Source of the DNA: Schaalia georgiae DSM 6843
Lineage (GTDB): Bacteria > Actinomycetota > Actinomycetes > Actinomycetales > Actinomycetaceae
Reading direction: 5' to 3'
Assembly: GCF_000429245.1 (NCBI RefSeq)
Contig: NZ_KE386870.1
Coordinates: forward strand, 217,311-281,310
DNA length: 64,000 bases
Shown: positions 44,488 to 53,270 of the stretch, piece after piece
Numbering within the stretch: the first letter of the stretch is position 1
Layout: the number at the start of each line of letters is the position of its first letter
Notes under the pieces: model-generated
Told to the model about the DNA's origin: nothing
Seen by the model: the letters and a program-made list of their open reading frames with translations, nothing else
Database searches by the model: none
Made by a program: the position numbers and the translations under genes

Positions 44488-45750
44488 TCACCTCCGGTGC
44501 TTGAAGTAGGCGAACAGGCGTTTCTCGCGCACGAGGCAGGTGGCGGCCACCGCCCCCAGCAGGGCGGCCAGGAGCCCCGCGCCCGCTTCCAGGGAGACGA
44601 TGGCCCAGACTCCAGGCGCCCCGGGGGACTGCGCGCCCGCGATGACGATGGCGGCAGTGGGCAGGGCCATGACAGTGCCCGACGCGGTCCACGCCAGCGC
44701 CTCGCAGGTCTGGATGAGGAACGCATCGGCGCGCGAGAGCCCCGCGTGCAGGGCGGAGGCGATCTCCAAACGGCGCGCCCACACGCCCCCGGCTCCCACC
44801 AGCGCCCCCAGGACGGCGGAAACCAGCGGCGCCCACCGGGTGAGCCTGCCGCGCAGTAGCGCGTCGCCGTCGAAGGAAGCGCCGAGCGATGCGTTGAACG
44901 CCCCCTCCTTGACTTCCGGCTCGCCGTCGGGGATGACGGCAGTCCGCGCCAGCGGGGAGATCGCCGTGCTCATCGGCCAGGACTCCACCCAGCACTCGTC
45001 GAAGACCCCTTGGGCGGGCACGGGCGAGATGATCGCGTAGGCGAACCCCGGCCGCCGCCCGTCGCCCTCGTCCCACGGGTACACGCCCGCCACCTCGGCG
45101 TCTCCCCCGGTGAGTGCCAGCGCCGACCCGGGCCGCAGCCCCAGGGCCGCGGCCACCTGCTCGGAGGCGAGGACGCCCGTGGTGGGAGCGCCCGGGGCGC
45201 GCACGATGGCCCCGATGCCCGGCGTCGCCTCGTAAAGGGGGATCGACGAGGCGGGGAGCGCGGCGGCGCGGACACCTGTTTCCGCCGCGCGCACAGCGGC
45301 CGCGCGGACCCCGGGGATGCGCCCGAGGGCGTGGCACGCCGCACCGTCGATGGCGCCCTTCGCCTCGATGACCCGCACGGACGCCAACGAGGCGCGGAAC
45401 CGCGCGGCCTGGGCCCCGATGCCCACCACCTGGGCGCAGTCCACCAGCGCCGGGCCGCACACCAGCAGGGCGAACAGCGCACTCAGAACGCCCGCTCTGG
45501 CGGTGCCGGTCGCGATGTCCCGCCACACCTCGCGCACAAGGGCGCCCCACGTCATCGAGCCCGCTTCCAGCGCGCCCTCCCCGCCCGGGCGCCGCGTGGC
45601 CGGTGGCTCCTCCCCGCCGCCGCGCGCCGACCGTTCCCCGTCGCCGCGCGCCGACCGCGCCCTGGCCCTGCGGCTCGGTGCCGTCCCTTCCCCGGCTGCG
45701 CGGCCCGGTGCTGCCCCGTCCCCTGAGCCCCGCGCTTCCCGCCGCCTCAT
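44488..45750 (-). CDS. MacB/FtsX-type permease of an efflux system
   Basis: A 420-residue membrane protein with one N-terminal TM (about 80-97, VLSALFALLVCGPALV), a ~190-residue extracytoplasmic domain, and three C-terminal TMs separated by short loops. The start ATG (complement of 45748-45750) overlaps the ATPase stop; a second ATG 65 codons later (45555) begins the conserved MTWGALVREVW. The first 65 residues are Arg/Gly/Ala-rich and may be unconserved or untranslated. With the ATPase and adaptor it forms a tripartite MacAB-like transporter. Confidence 0.75.
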   Translation of the reverse strand: MRRREARGSGDGAAPGRAAGEGTAPSRRARARSARGDGERSARGGGEEPPATRRPGGEGALEAGSMTWGALVREVWRDIATGTARAGVLSALFALLVCGPALVDCAQVVGIGAQAARFRASLASVRVIEAKGAIDGAACHALGRIPGVRAAAVRAAETGVRAAALPASSIPLYEATPGIGAIVRAPGAPTTGVLASEQVAAALGLRPGSALALTGGDAEVAGVYPWDEGDGRRPGFAYAIISPVPAQGVFDECWVESWPMSTAISPLARTAVIPDGEPEVKEGAFNASLGASFDGDALLRGRLTRWAPLVSAVLGALVGAGGVWARRLEIASALHAGLSRADAFLIQTCEALAWTASGTVMALPTAAIVIAGAQSPGAPGVWAIVSLEAGAGLLAALLGAVAATCLVREKRLFAYFKHRR

Positions 45751-46385
45751 CGCCCACCGCCCCTGTAGCGCTCGTCGCCCAGGTCGATGACCTGGTCGCA
45801 CTGGTCGCGCACCGCGGGGTCGTGGGTGGCGATGACGACGGCGGTTCCCTGAGCGTGCAGCGCCGTCAGGGCGTCGGCGACGCGGTGGGCGGTGGTTTGG
45901 TCGAGCTGCGCCGTGGGCTCGTCGACCAGCAGGACGTCGGGGGAGCCAGCCAGGGCGCGCGCCATGAGGAGGCGCTGGGCCTCCCCGCCGGACAGGGTGG
46001 AGAAGGGGCGGTCGGCGGCCCCGGCCAGGCCGAACTCCTCCAACAGGCGCCTCGCCCGCTCGTCGGCGGCGCGGGTGGGGACCCCGTGCGCCAGCAGGGG
46101 CAGCGCCACGTGGTCGAGCGCGGTGCGGTGGGGCGCCCCGTGGGGGTTCTGGAAGACCCACGCGATCCGCGGGGGGCGGTCCGGGCGGGCCGGCGCGCTG
46201 GTGCGCGCGGTTCCTTCAGCGGGCGGCATCCACCCGGCGCAGATCGCCAGCAGGGTGGACTTGCCCGAGCCGGAGGGGCCGACCACGGCGGCCACCGATC
46301 CTGCTTCAACGCGCGCGTCCACTGAGCGGAAGAGCCACGGCCCGGAGCCGAAGCGGTGGCCCACGCCGACGAGTTCTACGGGCAC
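45747..46385 (-). CDS. ABC transporter ATPase (MacB/LolD type)
   Basis: A 212-residue ATPase: GPSGSGKSTLL, LSGGEAQRLLMARAL, VLLVDEPTAQLD and ATHDP. GTG start (complement of 46383-46385) with GAGGGG upstream; it overlaps the adaptor gene by 10 bases. It energises the adjacent permease, which is a separate polypeptide rather than fused as in MacB. Confidence 0.88.
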   Translation of the reverse strand: MPVELVGVGHRFGSGPWLFRSVDARVEAGSVAAVVGPSGSGKSTLLAICAGWMPPAEGTARTSAPARPDRPPRIAWVFQNPHGAPHRTALDHVALPLLAHGVPTRAADERARRLLEEFGLAGAADRPFSTLSGGEAQRLLMARALAGSPDVLLVDEPTAQLDQTTAHRVADALTALHAQGTAVVIATHDPAVRDQCDQVIDLGDERYRGGGR

Positions 46386-47425
46386 GCGCGCCCCTCGATG
46401 CCGAGGTCCACCGAGTCCAGGGCGGTGTCGGAGGACACGTAGGTCTGCCCCAGTTGCGAGCCGACCACCGTGACCTCGACGGCCTCGCCGCCCTGCCACA
46501 CGCAGGAGCGGCCGGCGGTGCCGCCCACAGCCGCGGGCGGCACGACCGACACGGTGAGGGGCTCGGCGAGGCGCCACTTCACGGACAGCTGCGCGCCATC
46601 GCCGGCGTTGGCGCCCTTGGCGGCGACGTGCCCAGCGTACTCGGGGGAGTCCATGATCGCCGAGACGGTGCCGGGGTCGGTGATGACGCCGTCCCCTGGA
46701 ACGGGGAGCGCCTGGGAGCCCAGCAGTATCACGCGCGCCCCGGGCTGGGCGTCCTGGGGGATGGTGAGGCGCGGCGGCGCCCCGGCGTCGGCCAGTTCCA
46801 CGAGGCTGGTCTGGGGGTCCACCGCGTCCCCCAGGTGGGCGGGCACGCCGGTGGGCGTGACCTGCGGGGCGGGGATCCACAGGAAGCTGTCGGGAGCGAA
46901 GGAGGCGGGCACGCCCCCGGCGCCGTCGTCGGTGCCGAGGACCAGGGACAGGGCGCGCCGGGTCCTCCAGTCCACGGCGTCCGAGGCGGGGGCGGCGTAC
47001 CCCAGGCGCGCGAGCTCGGCGTTCAGTGCGGCGATGTCGTCGCCGCGCGCCCCGTCCTCGACGGGACGGTACAGGGGGGTGGACGTGGCCAGGGCCGCGA
47101 TGGGCTGTCCGTCGATGGCGCAGACGACCTGGCCGGACTCCACGGGCGTCCCGGCGCTGATGCTCAGCGAGGTGAGGCGGCCCTGGGCTGGGGAACGCAG
47201 GGCGCGCTCCCCCGTGGCGCTGATTGTGAGGGTGACGGAGCGCTCGTCGGCGAACTCGCGCTGGGAGACGGGCGCCGAGGTGGGGGCTTGGGCGGGCTTC
47301 AGGGCCTCGGGAGTGGGGGGCCGCGCCACGAGGACGCCCACCGTGGTGCCCAGGGCGAATGCCAGGGCGGCCGTGAAGACGCCCATTCCCAGCAGGCGGA
47401 GGGTGCGGCCCTGGGGTTTCCTCAT
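46376..47425 (-). CDS. HlyD/MacA-type periplasmic adaptor
   Basis: A 349-residue protein with one N-terminal TM and a lipoyl-like hairpin region (PAQGRLTSLSISAGTPVESGQVVCAIDGQPIAAL). A peptidoglycan-binding-like helical segment (DDIAALNAELARLGYA) and C-terminal beta-barrel domains follow. GGAGGACAG precedes the ATG. It is the first gene of the three-gene efflux set; the cargo is unknown. Confidence 0.8.
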   Translation of the reverse strand: MRKPQGRTLRLLGMGVFTAALAFALGTTVGVLVARPPTPEALKPAQAPTSAPVSQREFADERSVTLTISATGERALRSPAQGRLTSLSISAGTPVESGQVVCAIDGQPIAALATSTPLYRPVEDGARGDDIAALNAELARLGYAAPASDAVDWRTRRALSLVLGTDDGAGGVPASFAPDSFLWIPAPQVTPTGVPAHLGDAVDPQTSLVELADAGAPPRLTIPQDAQPGARVILLGSQALPVPGDGVITDPGTVSAIMDSPEYAGHVAAKGANAGDGAQLSVKWRLAEPLTVSVVPPAAVGGTAGRSCVWQGGEAVEVTVVGSQLGQTYVSSDTALDSVDLGIEGRACP

Positions 47426-47611
47426 CTGTCCTCCTGGCGGTGGGTGGTGGGGTTGGTTGGGGGAGTGGGCCGGACACCGGGCTGTGCCGCGCGCCCATTC
47501 CGGCCGGGGCTCCCCGGCGCCGCTCGGGTACGGGATCCGTGCCCGTTTTGGTGGGGAACCGCTGACGCAGGTGGGCGCGGGGCTGGGGGACGAGGGCCTG
47601 CGCCGCGGAAC

Positions 47612-48289
47612 CTACTGGTTCGGATCTTCTGAGCACTCCCTGATCGCTAGGCCAAGTGCGTCTTCGGTGCTCGTGTATTCGATCACCTCCTCGATGGGCC
47701 TGCTCGACTCCATGGCGTTCTGCTCGGCGCGCTCCCAGTCGTCGCCAGAGAAGGAGGGGTCCACCACTCCCTTCCTCACCAGGCAGGCGGCGACCAGGTC
47801 CGCCCACCTCGCGTTCGTGGGGTTGACTTTCATGGCGTGGTAGGTCGCCTGGACGAAGCGTTCACCGCTGGTGTCCGCGCACTCGTGGACCTCTGTCTCG
47901 TACTCATTGGGGTCGTCCGAGGTCCCAGATACGGTGAGGGTTCCATTCTCGTAGCGCGCTCCCACGACCCCGTGGTCCTCCAGGCACCGGATATTGGCGT
48001 CCTCGACGGCGCGCATCTCCTCCTCGGTGATGGTGTTGTCCTCCAGGATCCTCAAGACGAAGTCGTTGCCCTGGTACTCCGCGCGGGCCTGCTCGAACTC
48101 CGCGTCCCACCCCGGGCCCGACTGCACGGTGGTGCGGGCCTGGCCGCCGCAGGCGCACAGGGCGCACACCAGAGTGAGGAGCGTGAGCGCGCCGGACGCC
48201 CTCCGCGCCGCGCCCGTGCTCCGGCCAATGGGCGGCCCACTGCTGCGCCCGCCCGGTGCCAGTGATCCAGTGGTGACGATGGCCCTCAT
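47612..48289 (-). CDS. Hypothetical lipoprotein
   Basis: A 225-residue lipoprotein. The hydrophobic stretch TLLTLVCALCAC ends in the lipobox cysteine. The mature part is acidic with several conserved cysteines (NIRCLEDHGV, EVHECADTSG, AACLVRKG, IRECSEDP) and resembles actinobacterial secreted proteins of unknown role. The start is the ATG complementary to 48287-48289 with AAGGAGAC just before it; an in-frame ATG 8 codons earlier with its own GAAGGAGG is an alternative. Confidence 0.65.
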   Translation of the reverse strand: MRAIVTTGSLAPGGRSSGPPIGRSTGAARRASGALTLLTLVCALCACGGQARTTVQSGPGWDAEFEQARAEYQGNDFVLRILEDNTITEEEMRAVEDANIRCLEDHGVVGARYENGTLTVSGTSDDPNEYETEVHECADTSGERFVQATYHAMKVNPTNARWADLVAACLVRKGVVDPSFSGDDWERAEQNAMESSRPIEEVIEYTSTEDALGLAIRECSEDPNQ

Positions 48290-48420
48290 GGCGTCTCCTT
48301 CGAGGCTCATGTGATCGCAGCGGCGGCGACCAGCCTCCTTCGAGGTTATCCGATATCCCCCTCGAATGACAATGGGCGACAGGTGAGGGGAAGGCTTCAT
48401 CGCGGCACTGCCCCGGACGT

Positions 48421-48501
48421 TCGCAGCCCCCTCCACCGGTGCGCCCAGCGGACGTGCGATCCCCATCCGCGGGGCGCGGCCACCGGTGAAGGGGGCTGCG
48501 A
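48421..48501. repeat. 81-bp near-perfect inverted repeat
   Basis: Outer arms of 21 bases (48421-48441 with 48481-48501) pair at 20 positions. Inner arms GCGCCC/GGGCGC and GCGGA/TCCGC extend the stem. It lies between the metE-like 3' end (48599) and the lipoprotein start (48289). It could be a terminator, a processed RNA or a mobile palindrome. The rest of 48290-48598 shows no other recognisable element. Confidence 0.7.
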
Positions 48502-48598
48502 AACACTTCAATTCTCACGGCGCGAACTGTGCGCCGCTTCAGCGTCCCCTGGGAAAACCCTGGGAGTTCGCGATGGTTGCTGTGAACCTGCGAGGGCC

Positions 48599-49792
48599 TC
48601 ACCGGGAGGCCAGGCGCGCCCCCTCGGCCAGGGACTCCAGCTTCGCCCACGCGATCGACGGGTAGACGCGCCCGCCCAGGCCGCAGTCCGTGGAGGCCAC
48701 CACGCGGGAGTCCCCGACGATGTCGGCGAACTGGCGGATCCGCTGGGCGACCAGCTCCGGGTGCTCGACGACGTTCGTCGAGTGGGAGACGACCCCGGGG
48801 ACCAGGTACTTGCCGTCGGGCAGGGGCGTGTCGCGCCAGATCGTCCACTCGTGGGCGTGGCGGGCGTTGGCCGCCTCGAAGCTGAGGCCGTTGGCGTCGA
48901 CGGCCAGCGCCAGGTCCACGATGTCCTTGAAGGGGATGTCCGTGGTGTGGGGGCCGTGCCACGAGCCCCAGCACACGTGGAAGCGCACCAGGGACGGGTC
49001 GATGCCCCGCAGCGCGTGGTTGAGGGCGTCGATGCGCACACGGCAGAACGCCCGGTAGTCAGCGACGCTGGGCTCGGGGTTCATCTGGTCCCAGCCCTCG
49101 GCGATGTCGGGGGCGTCGATCTGCACGGCCAGGCCCGCGTCCGTGATCCGCTTGTACTCCTCGCGCAGCACGTCGGCGCACGCCCACACGACCGCCTCGT
49201 CGTCCTCGTAGAAGGCGTTGGCCACGCGCGCGGCAGACCCCGGGGAGATCGCGGCGACGAACCCGTCCGACAGGGGCTTGCCCGCCGCCTCGAGGGCGTG
49301 GGAGACGCCCGCGATGTCGCGTTCGACGGCCTGCTCCCCGATGTAGGTGAGGGCGCCGGTGATCGTCGGGAACGCCACGGGGTTGCGGTTGGCGATGTGG
49401 ATCCCCGAGTCCGGGTCGGCGTAGGCGTCGGCGAAGCGCACCCAGTCGCGGCGCTCGGCGAAGGACGAGAAGGACAAACGGCCGTCGCGCCCGGCGGGCG
49501 GCCTCACGTCGAAGCGCGACACGTCCTCGAAGGACAGGCCCCCGAAGCGTGAGAACGAGTACGTCCACCATGCGCCGTAGTCCACGGTGTCGAGCATGGC
49601 GTGCCCGTACTCGCCGTCGTTGACGACGTCGATGCCGATGCCCGCCTGGCGGGCCACGACGGCGTCGACCTCCTCTTGCAGCAGGGCCGAGAAGTCGGCG
49701 TCGGCCAGCGCCCCCGCGCGGTGCTCCCGGTTGGCGTCGAGGAGGCGCTGGCTGCGGGGCAGTGAGCCAACGTGGGTGGTGCGGATCGTCAT
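48599..49792 (-). CDS. MetE-family (cobalamin-independent methionine synthase II-like) protein
   Basis: A 397-residue TIM-barrel protein of the MetE C-terminal/UROD superfamily. It begins MTIRTTHVGSLPRSQ. Likely zinc ligands are in RFHVCWGSWHGPH, GLSFEAANARHAHE and VASTDCGLGG. It lacks the MetE N-terminal half, so it belongs to the shorter family seen with epoxyalkane:CoM transferases and archaeal MetE. Methyl or alkyl transfer to a thiol is the family role; the substrate is unknown. AAAGGA precedes the ATG and TAGGGT (complement of 49820-49825) may be its -10. Confidence 0.82.
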   Translation of the reverse strand: MTIRTTHVGSLPRSQRLLDANREHRAGALADADFSALLQEEVDAVVARQAGIGIDVVNDGEYGHAMLDTVDYGAWWTYSFSRFGGLSFEDVSRFDVRPPAGRDGRLSFSSFAERRDWVRFADAYADPDSGIHIANRNPVAFPTITGALTYIGEQAVERDIAGVSHALEAAGKPLSDGFVAAISPGSAARVANAFYEDDEAVVWACADVLREEYKRITDAGLAVQIDAPDIAEGWDQMNPEPSVADYRAFCRVRIDALNHALRGIDPSLVRFHVCWGSWHGPHTTDIPFKDIVDLALAVDANGLSFEAANARHAHEWTIWRDTPLPDGKYLVPGVVSHSTNVVEHPELVAQRIRQFADIVGDSRVVASTDCGLGGRVYPSIAWAKLESLAEGARLASR

Positions 49793-49912
49793 TCCACAGT
49801 CCTTTCATCGAGTGCCCCAACCCTAGGCGGCACGCGGGAGGCGGTGGCGGCCCGGTCCGAGCACTGAGCCAATGTGATAACCCGTGGGGCTCCCCGGCCG
49901 GCCCAGGCCCGG

Positions 49913-50157
49913 GCATTGGGGTAGGAAACTGTGCATTGGGGTAGGCAACTTGCTTCTCCCAATGGGTGGTTCCCTTCCCTCTTCCGTGGTGGTGAAGGTG
50001 GAGATGTAGGCAAATTGCCTCCCCCAATGGGTGGTTGTGCTCGAAGAACGTGCCGCCGTAGGGCCGGTTGGTAGGCAAATTGCCTCCCCCAATGGGTGGT
50101 TGTGCCCCGGCGAAGCCCGTGAAGAGCCTGGTTGTTGCCTACCCCAATAGGGATCGG
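49913..50157. repeat. 65-bp-period repeat array with palindromic core
   Basis: Units begin at 49941, 50006 and 50071, exactly 65 bases apart. The first 35 bases of the last two units are identical; the first is diverged and a truncated unit follows at about 50134. The repeat core is AGGCAA-A-TTGCCT then CCCCAATGGGTGGTT. A 20-base direct repeat (GCATTGGGGTAGGNAACTKK) at 49913-49952 precedes the array. The intervening ~30 bases differ. The region between the metE-like gene and ilvD has no supported gene. Confidence 0.8.
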
Positions 50158-50173
50158 TCATGGGCGCGGAAAA

Positions 50174-50269
50174 CACCACCGAACCGCGGGTGTGGAGCAC
50201 CAGCGAACCACGTGCCTGGAGTACCGCTGAACCGCACGCCTGGAGCTCCACCGAACCACGGGTGTGGGA
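50174..50269. repeat. 24-bp tandem repeat, four units
   Basis: Four adjoining 24-base units (50174, 50198, 50222, 50246) share the core CCGAACCRCGNGYSTGGAG with a few changes. Being 24 bases, they could encode 8-residue repeats, but no ribosome site or convincing protein was seen. A small hairpin GCTTTCACA/TGTGAAGC follows at 50337-50357. Confidence 0.75.
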
Positions 50270-50545
50270 GTACCGCTTTCACAGCTGGGGCAAGCGCCCC
50301 CTTCGGGTTCGGCGGCCAGAGGGCGGGGGGAGCGTCGCTTTCACAACTGTGTGAAGCGTCTTGCGCCGGGCGGGGGTGGTCCAGAATGCGTCTGGGTGTC
50401 GCCCCGCGGGCGGCCACGCGTATTACTTGCGTCAGGTGTTGCGTTTTCCCGGCGCTGGGTGCGCGGTGTCCACCCAGTGGTCCAACCTCACACGCCGGCT
50501 GCGGGGGCGCGGAAACCGCGTAGAACGGCGGCGCAGCGGCCCCTG

Positions 50546-50620
50546 GTGCCGTCCACAGAGCGCACGCTGCCGCGCACCGGGGCCCTGGTGCTCCTAATCT
50601 TGTCCGCGTATCGAGACTAG
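50546..50620 (+). other. Possible Leu/Val/Ile-rich leader peptide before ilvD
   Basis: An in-frame GTG at 50546 could open a 24-codon peptide ending ALVLLILSAYRD and stopping at 50620, just upstream of ilvD. It has six consecutive branched-chain codons. Against it, TAATCT (50595-50600) looks like the ilvD -10, in which case the peptide is not on the mRNA. Confidence 0.25.
50595..50600 (+). promoter_or_regulatory. ilvD -10 candidate
   Basis: TAATCT lies 33 bases before the ATG with an AAAGG ribosome site between. No clear -35. Confidence 0.5.
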
Positions 50621-50632
50621 AAAGGCCAGATG

Positions 50633-52480
50633 ATGAGCCGCCCACTCCGCTCCGCGACCTCCACCCAGGGGCGCAATATGGCCGGGGCCCGCGCCCTCTG
50701 GCGCGCCACGGGCATGGGGGACGACGATTTCGGCAAACCGATCATCGCTATCGCCAACTCCTTCACCCAGTTCGTCCCCGGGCACGTCCACCTCAAGGAC
50801 ATGGGGTCCCTGGTGGCGGGCGCGGTCCACGAGGCCGGCGGTGTCGCCAAGGAGTTCAACACCATCGCCGTGGACGACGGCATCGCCATGGGCCACGACG
50901 GGATGCTCTACTCCCTGCCCAGCCGCGAGATCATCGCCGACTCCGTCGAGTACATGGTGGGCGCCCACCGCGCCGACGCCCTCGTGTGCATCTCCAACTG
51001 CGACAAGATCACCCCCGGGATGCTGCTGGCCGCCATGCGCCTGAACATCCCCACGATCTTCGTCTCCGGCGGCCCCATGGAGTCCGGCGCCCAGGTCGAC
51101 GGCGTCGTCGAGCACCGCCTCGACCTCATCGACGCGATGGTCATGGCCGTGGACGACTCCGTGAGCGACCTCGAACTCGCCCAGGTCGAGGCCAACGCCT
51201 GCCCCACCTGCGGCTCCTGCGCCGGCATGTTCACCGCGAACTCCATGAACTGCCTCAACGAGGCCATCGGCCTGGCCCTGCCGGGCAACGGCACCACCCT
51301 GGCCACCCAGGTCGAGCGCAAGAAGCTCTTCGTCGAGGCCGGCGCCCGCATCGTGGACATGTGCCGGCGCTACTACGACGGCGACGACGACTCCGTGCTG
51401 CCCCGCTCGATCGCCACGAAGAGCGCTTTCGAGAACGCCATGAGCCTGGACGTGGCCATGGGGGGATCCACCAACACCGTCCTGCACATCCTCGCCATCG
51501 CCCACGAGGCGCGCGTCGACTTCACCCTGGACGACATCGACGCCATCTCGCGCCGCGTTCCCTGCCTGTGCAAGGTCGCCCCCAACTCCACGACCTACCA
51601 CATCGAGCACGTCCACCGCGCCGGGGGGATCCCCGCGCTGCTGGGCGAGCTGGACCGCGCGGGGCTGCTCAACCGCGATGTCCACGCGGTGCACTCCGAC
51701 TCCCTCGACCAGTGGCTGGGGCAGTGGGACGTCCGCTCCGGCACCGCCTCCCACGAGGCGGAGCGCCGTTACCTGGCCGCCCCCGGGGGTGTTCGCACGA
51801 CACGCGCCTTCTCCACGGCCAACCTCTTCGAGTCGTTGGAAACGGACGCCGTGGGCGGGTGCATCCGCTCCGTGGAGCACGCCTACACGAAGGACGGGGG
51901 CCTGGCCGTCCTCAAGGGCAATATCGCCGAGGACGGCGCCGTCATCAAGAGCGCGGGCATCGACGAGGAGCTCTTCCACTTCGTCGGGCGCGCCTTCGTG
52001 GTCGAGTCCCAGGAGGAGGCCGTCGAGTCCATCCTGGCCAAGAGGGTCCATCCCGGGGACGTCGTCGTCATCCAGTACGAGGGCCCCAAGGGCGGCCCCG
52101 GCATGCAGGAGATGCTCTACCCCACGTCCTACCTCAAGGGCCTGGGCCTGGGGAAGGAGTGCGCGCTCATCACCGATGGCCGCTTCTCGGGGGGCACCTC
52201 CGGCATCTCCATCGGGCACATCGCGCCCGAGGCGGCCGCAGGCGGCGCCATCGGGCTGGTGCGCACCGGCGACGAGATCGAGATCGACGTGAACCGGCGC
52301 CTGCTGCGCGTCAACGTCCCCGACGGGGAGTTGGAGCGCCGCCGCGCCGAGAAGGGCCCCGCCCCGTGGAAGCCGTCGAAGCCGCGCCCCCGCCAGGTCT
52401 CCGACGCCCTGCGCGTCTACGGAATGCTGGCCGCCTCCGCCGACAAGGGCGGCGTGCGCGTCCTGCCGGACTGGGCCTGA
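50633..52480 (+). CDS. ilvD: Dihydroxy-acid dehydratase
   Basis: A 615-residue [Fe-S] dehydratase of valine/isoleucine synthesis. Motifs: cluster cysteines in [10 protein letters not shown] and [28 protein letters not shown], and [15 protein letters not shown]. Two ATGs in a row (50630 and 50633) are possible; the second lies 7 bases after AAAGG and is preferred. The short gap to recO contains a separate -10-like start. Confidence 0.96.
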   Translation: MSRPLRSATSTQGRNMAGARALWRATGMGDDDFGKPIIAIANSFTQFVPGHVHLKDMGSLVAGAVHEAGGVAKEFNTIAVDDGIAMGHDGMLYSLPSREIIADSVEYMVGAHRADALVCISNCDKITPGMLLAAMRLNIPTIFVSGGPMESGAQVDGVVEHRLDLIDAMVMAVDDSVSDLELAQVEANACPTCGSCAGMFTANSMNCLNEAIGLALPGNGTTLATQVERKKLFVEAGARIVDMCRRYYDGDDDSVLPRSIATKSAFENAMSLDVAMGGSTNTVLHILAIAHEARVDFTLDDIDAISRRVPCLCKVAPNSTTYHIEHVHRAGGIPALLGELDRAGLLNRDVHAVHSDSLDQWLGQWDVRSGTASHEAERRYLAAPGGVRTTRAFSTANLFESLETDAVGGCIRSVEHAYTKDGGLAVLKGNIAEDGAVIKSAGIDEELFHFVGRAFVVESQEEAVESILAKRVHPGDVVVIQYEGPKGGPGMQEMLYPTSYLKGLGLGKECALITDGRFSGGTSGISIGHIAPEAAAGGAIGLVRTGDEIEIDVNRRLLRVNVPDGELERRRAEKGPAPWKPSKPRPRQVSDALRVYGMLAASADKGGVRVLPDWA

Positions 52481-52529
52481 GGCGGGCGCAGCCGAGGCAC
52501 CGGGCGCCCGCAGGTGCCACAATGGCGGG

Positions 52530-53270
52530 GTGCTCAAGTCCTACCGCGACGAGGCCATCGTCCTCCGTACCCACAAGCTCGGCGAGGCCGACCGCATCAT
52601 CACGCTGCTGACCGCCGAGCACGGGCAGGTGCGCGCCGTCGCCAAGGGCGTGCGGCGCACCTCGTCGAAGTTCGGGGCGCGCCTGGAGCCCTTCAGCGTC
52701 GTCGACGTCCAGGCCCACCGGGGGCGCAGCCTCGACACGATCACGCAGGTGGAGTCCCTGGTCCTGCACGGGGACGCCATCGCAGCGGACTACGACCTCT
52801 ACGTGGCGGGCACGGTGATCGTCGAGGCGGCCGAGCGCCTCACGGCGGACTCTGACGCGGCGGGGCACTCCCAGTACCTGCTGCTGCTCGGCGCGCTCCA
52901 CGCGCTGGCGAAGCGCCGCCACGACCCCACCCTCATCCGAACCAGCTACTTGCTGCGCGCCCTCGCCCTGGCCGGGTGGGCGCCCTCGTGCTACGACTGC
53001 GCGAGCTGCGGTGCGGCCGGGCCCCACAGCGCGTTCTCCATCGCCGAGGGCGGTGCCGTGTGCGCGGCGTGCAGGCCCCCGGGCGCCGCCTCCCCCTCGC
53101 CCGACGCGATGGCGCTCATGGGCGACCTGCTGTCGGGGGACTGGGCGGGCGCCGGTCGCGCCGCCGCCTACGCGCGCCCCGAGGCCGCCGGCCTCGTCTC
53201 CTCCTACACCCAGTGGCACCTGGAGCGCAGGCTCCGTTCGCTCCAGGTCCTCGAAAGGAGCCCCTCATGA
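52530..53270 (+). CDS. recO: DNA repair protein RecO
   Basis: A 246-residue RecO. The N-terminal OB fold has YRDEAIVLRTHKLGEADRIITLLT and GVRRTSSKFGARLEPF. A helical C-terminal domain has a four-cysteine zinc site (CYDCASCG...CAAC). It loads RecA in RecFOR recombination. GTG start with CACAAT ending 6 bases upstream (52518-52523), a leaderless pattern. It overlaps uppS. Confidence 0.95.
   Translation: MLKSYRDEAIVLRTHKLGEADRIITLLTAEHGQVRAVAKGVRRTSSKFGARLEPFSVVDVQAHRGRSLDTITQVESLVLHGDAIAADYDLYVAGTVIVEAAERLTADSDAAGHSQYLLLLGALHALAKRRHDPTLIRTSYLLRALALAGWAPSCYDCASCGAAGPHSAFSIAEGGAVCAACRPPGAASPSPDAMALMGDLLSGDWAGAGRAAAYARPEAAGLVSSYTQWHLERRLRSLQVLERSPS

Noticed and set aside
48290-48598. Riboswitch upstream of the lipoprotein gene
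   Set aside because: The long palindrome lacks recognisable conserved bases of known riboswitch classes and the downstream gene is not a typical target.
49913-50157. CRISPR array
   Set aside because: The 35-bp repeat and 30-bp spacing look right, but only two repeats are identical, the others are degenerate, and no cas gene is in the window. Kept as a repeat of unknown nature.
49823-50251. Minus-strand protein across the repeat arrays
   Set aside because: Its repeated peptides (HPLGEAICLP and 8-residue units) simply reflect DNA repeats; no ribosome site, domain or signal peptide.
50546-50620. LPxTG-type sorted peptide (LPRTG followed by a hydrophobic run)
   Set aside because: The peptide has no signal sequence or supported start and the hydrophobic part is too short.
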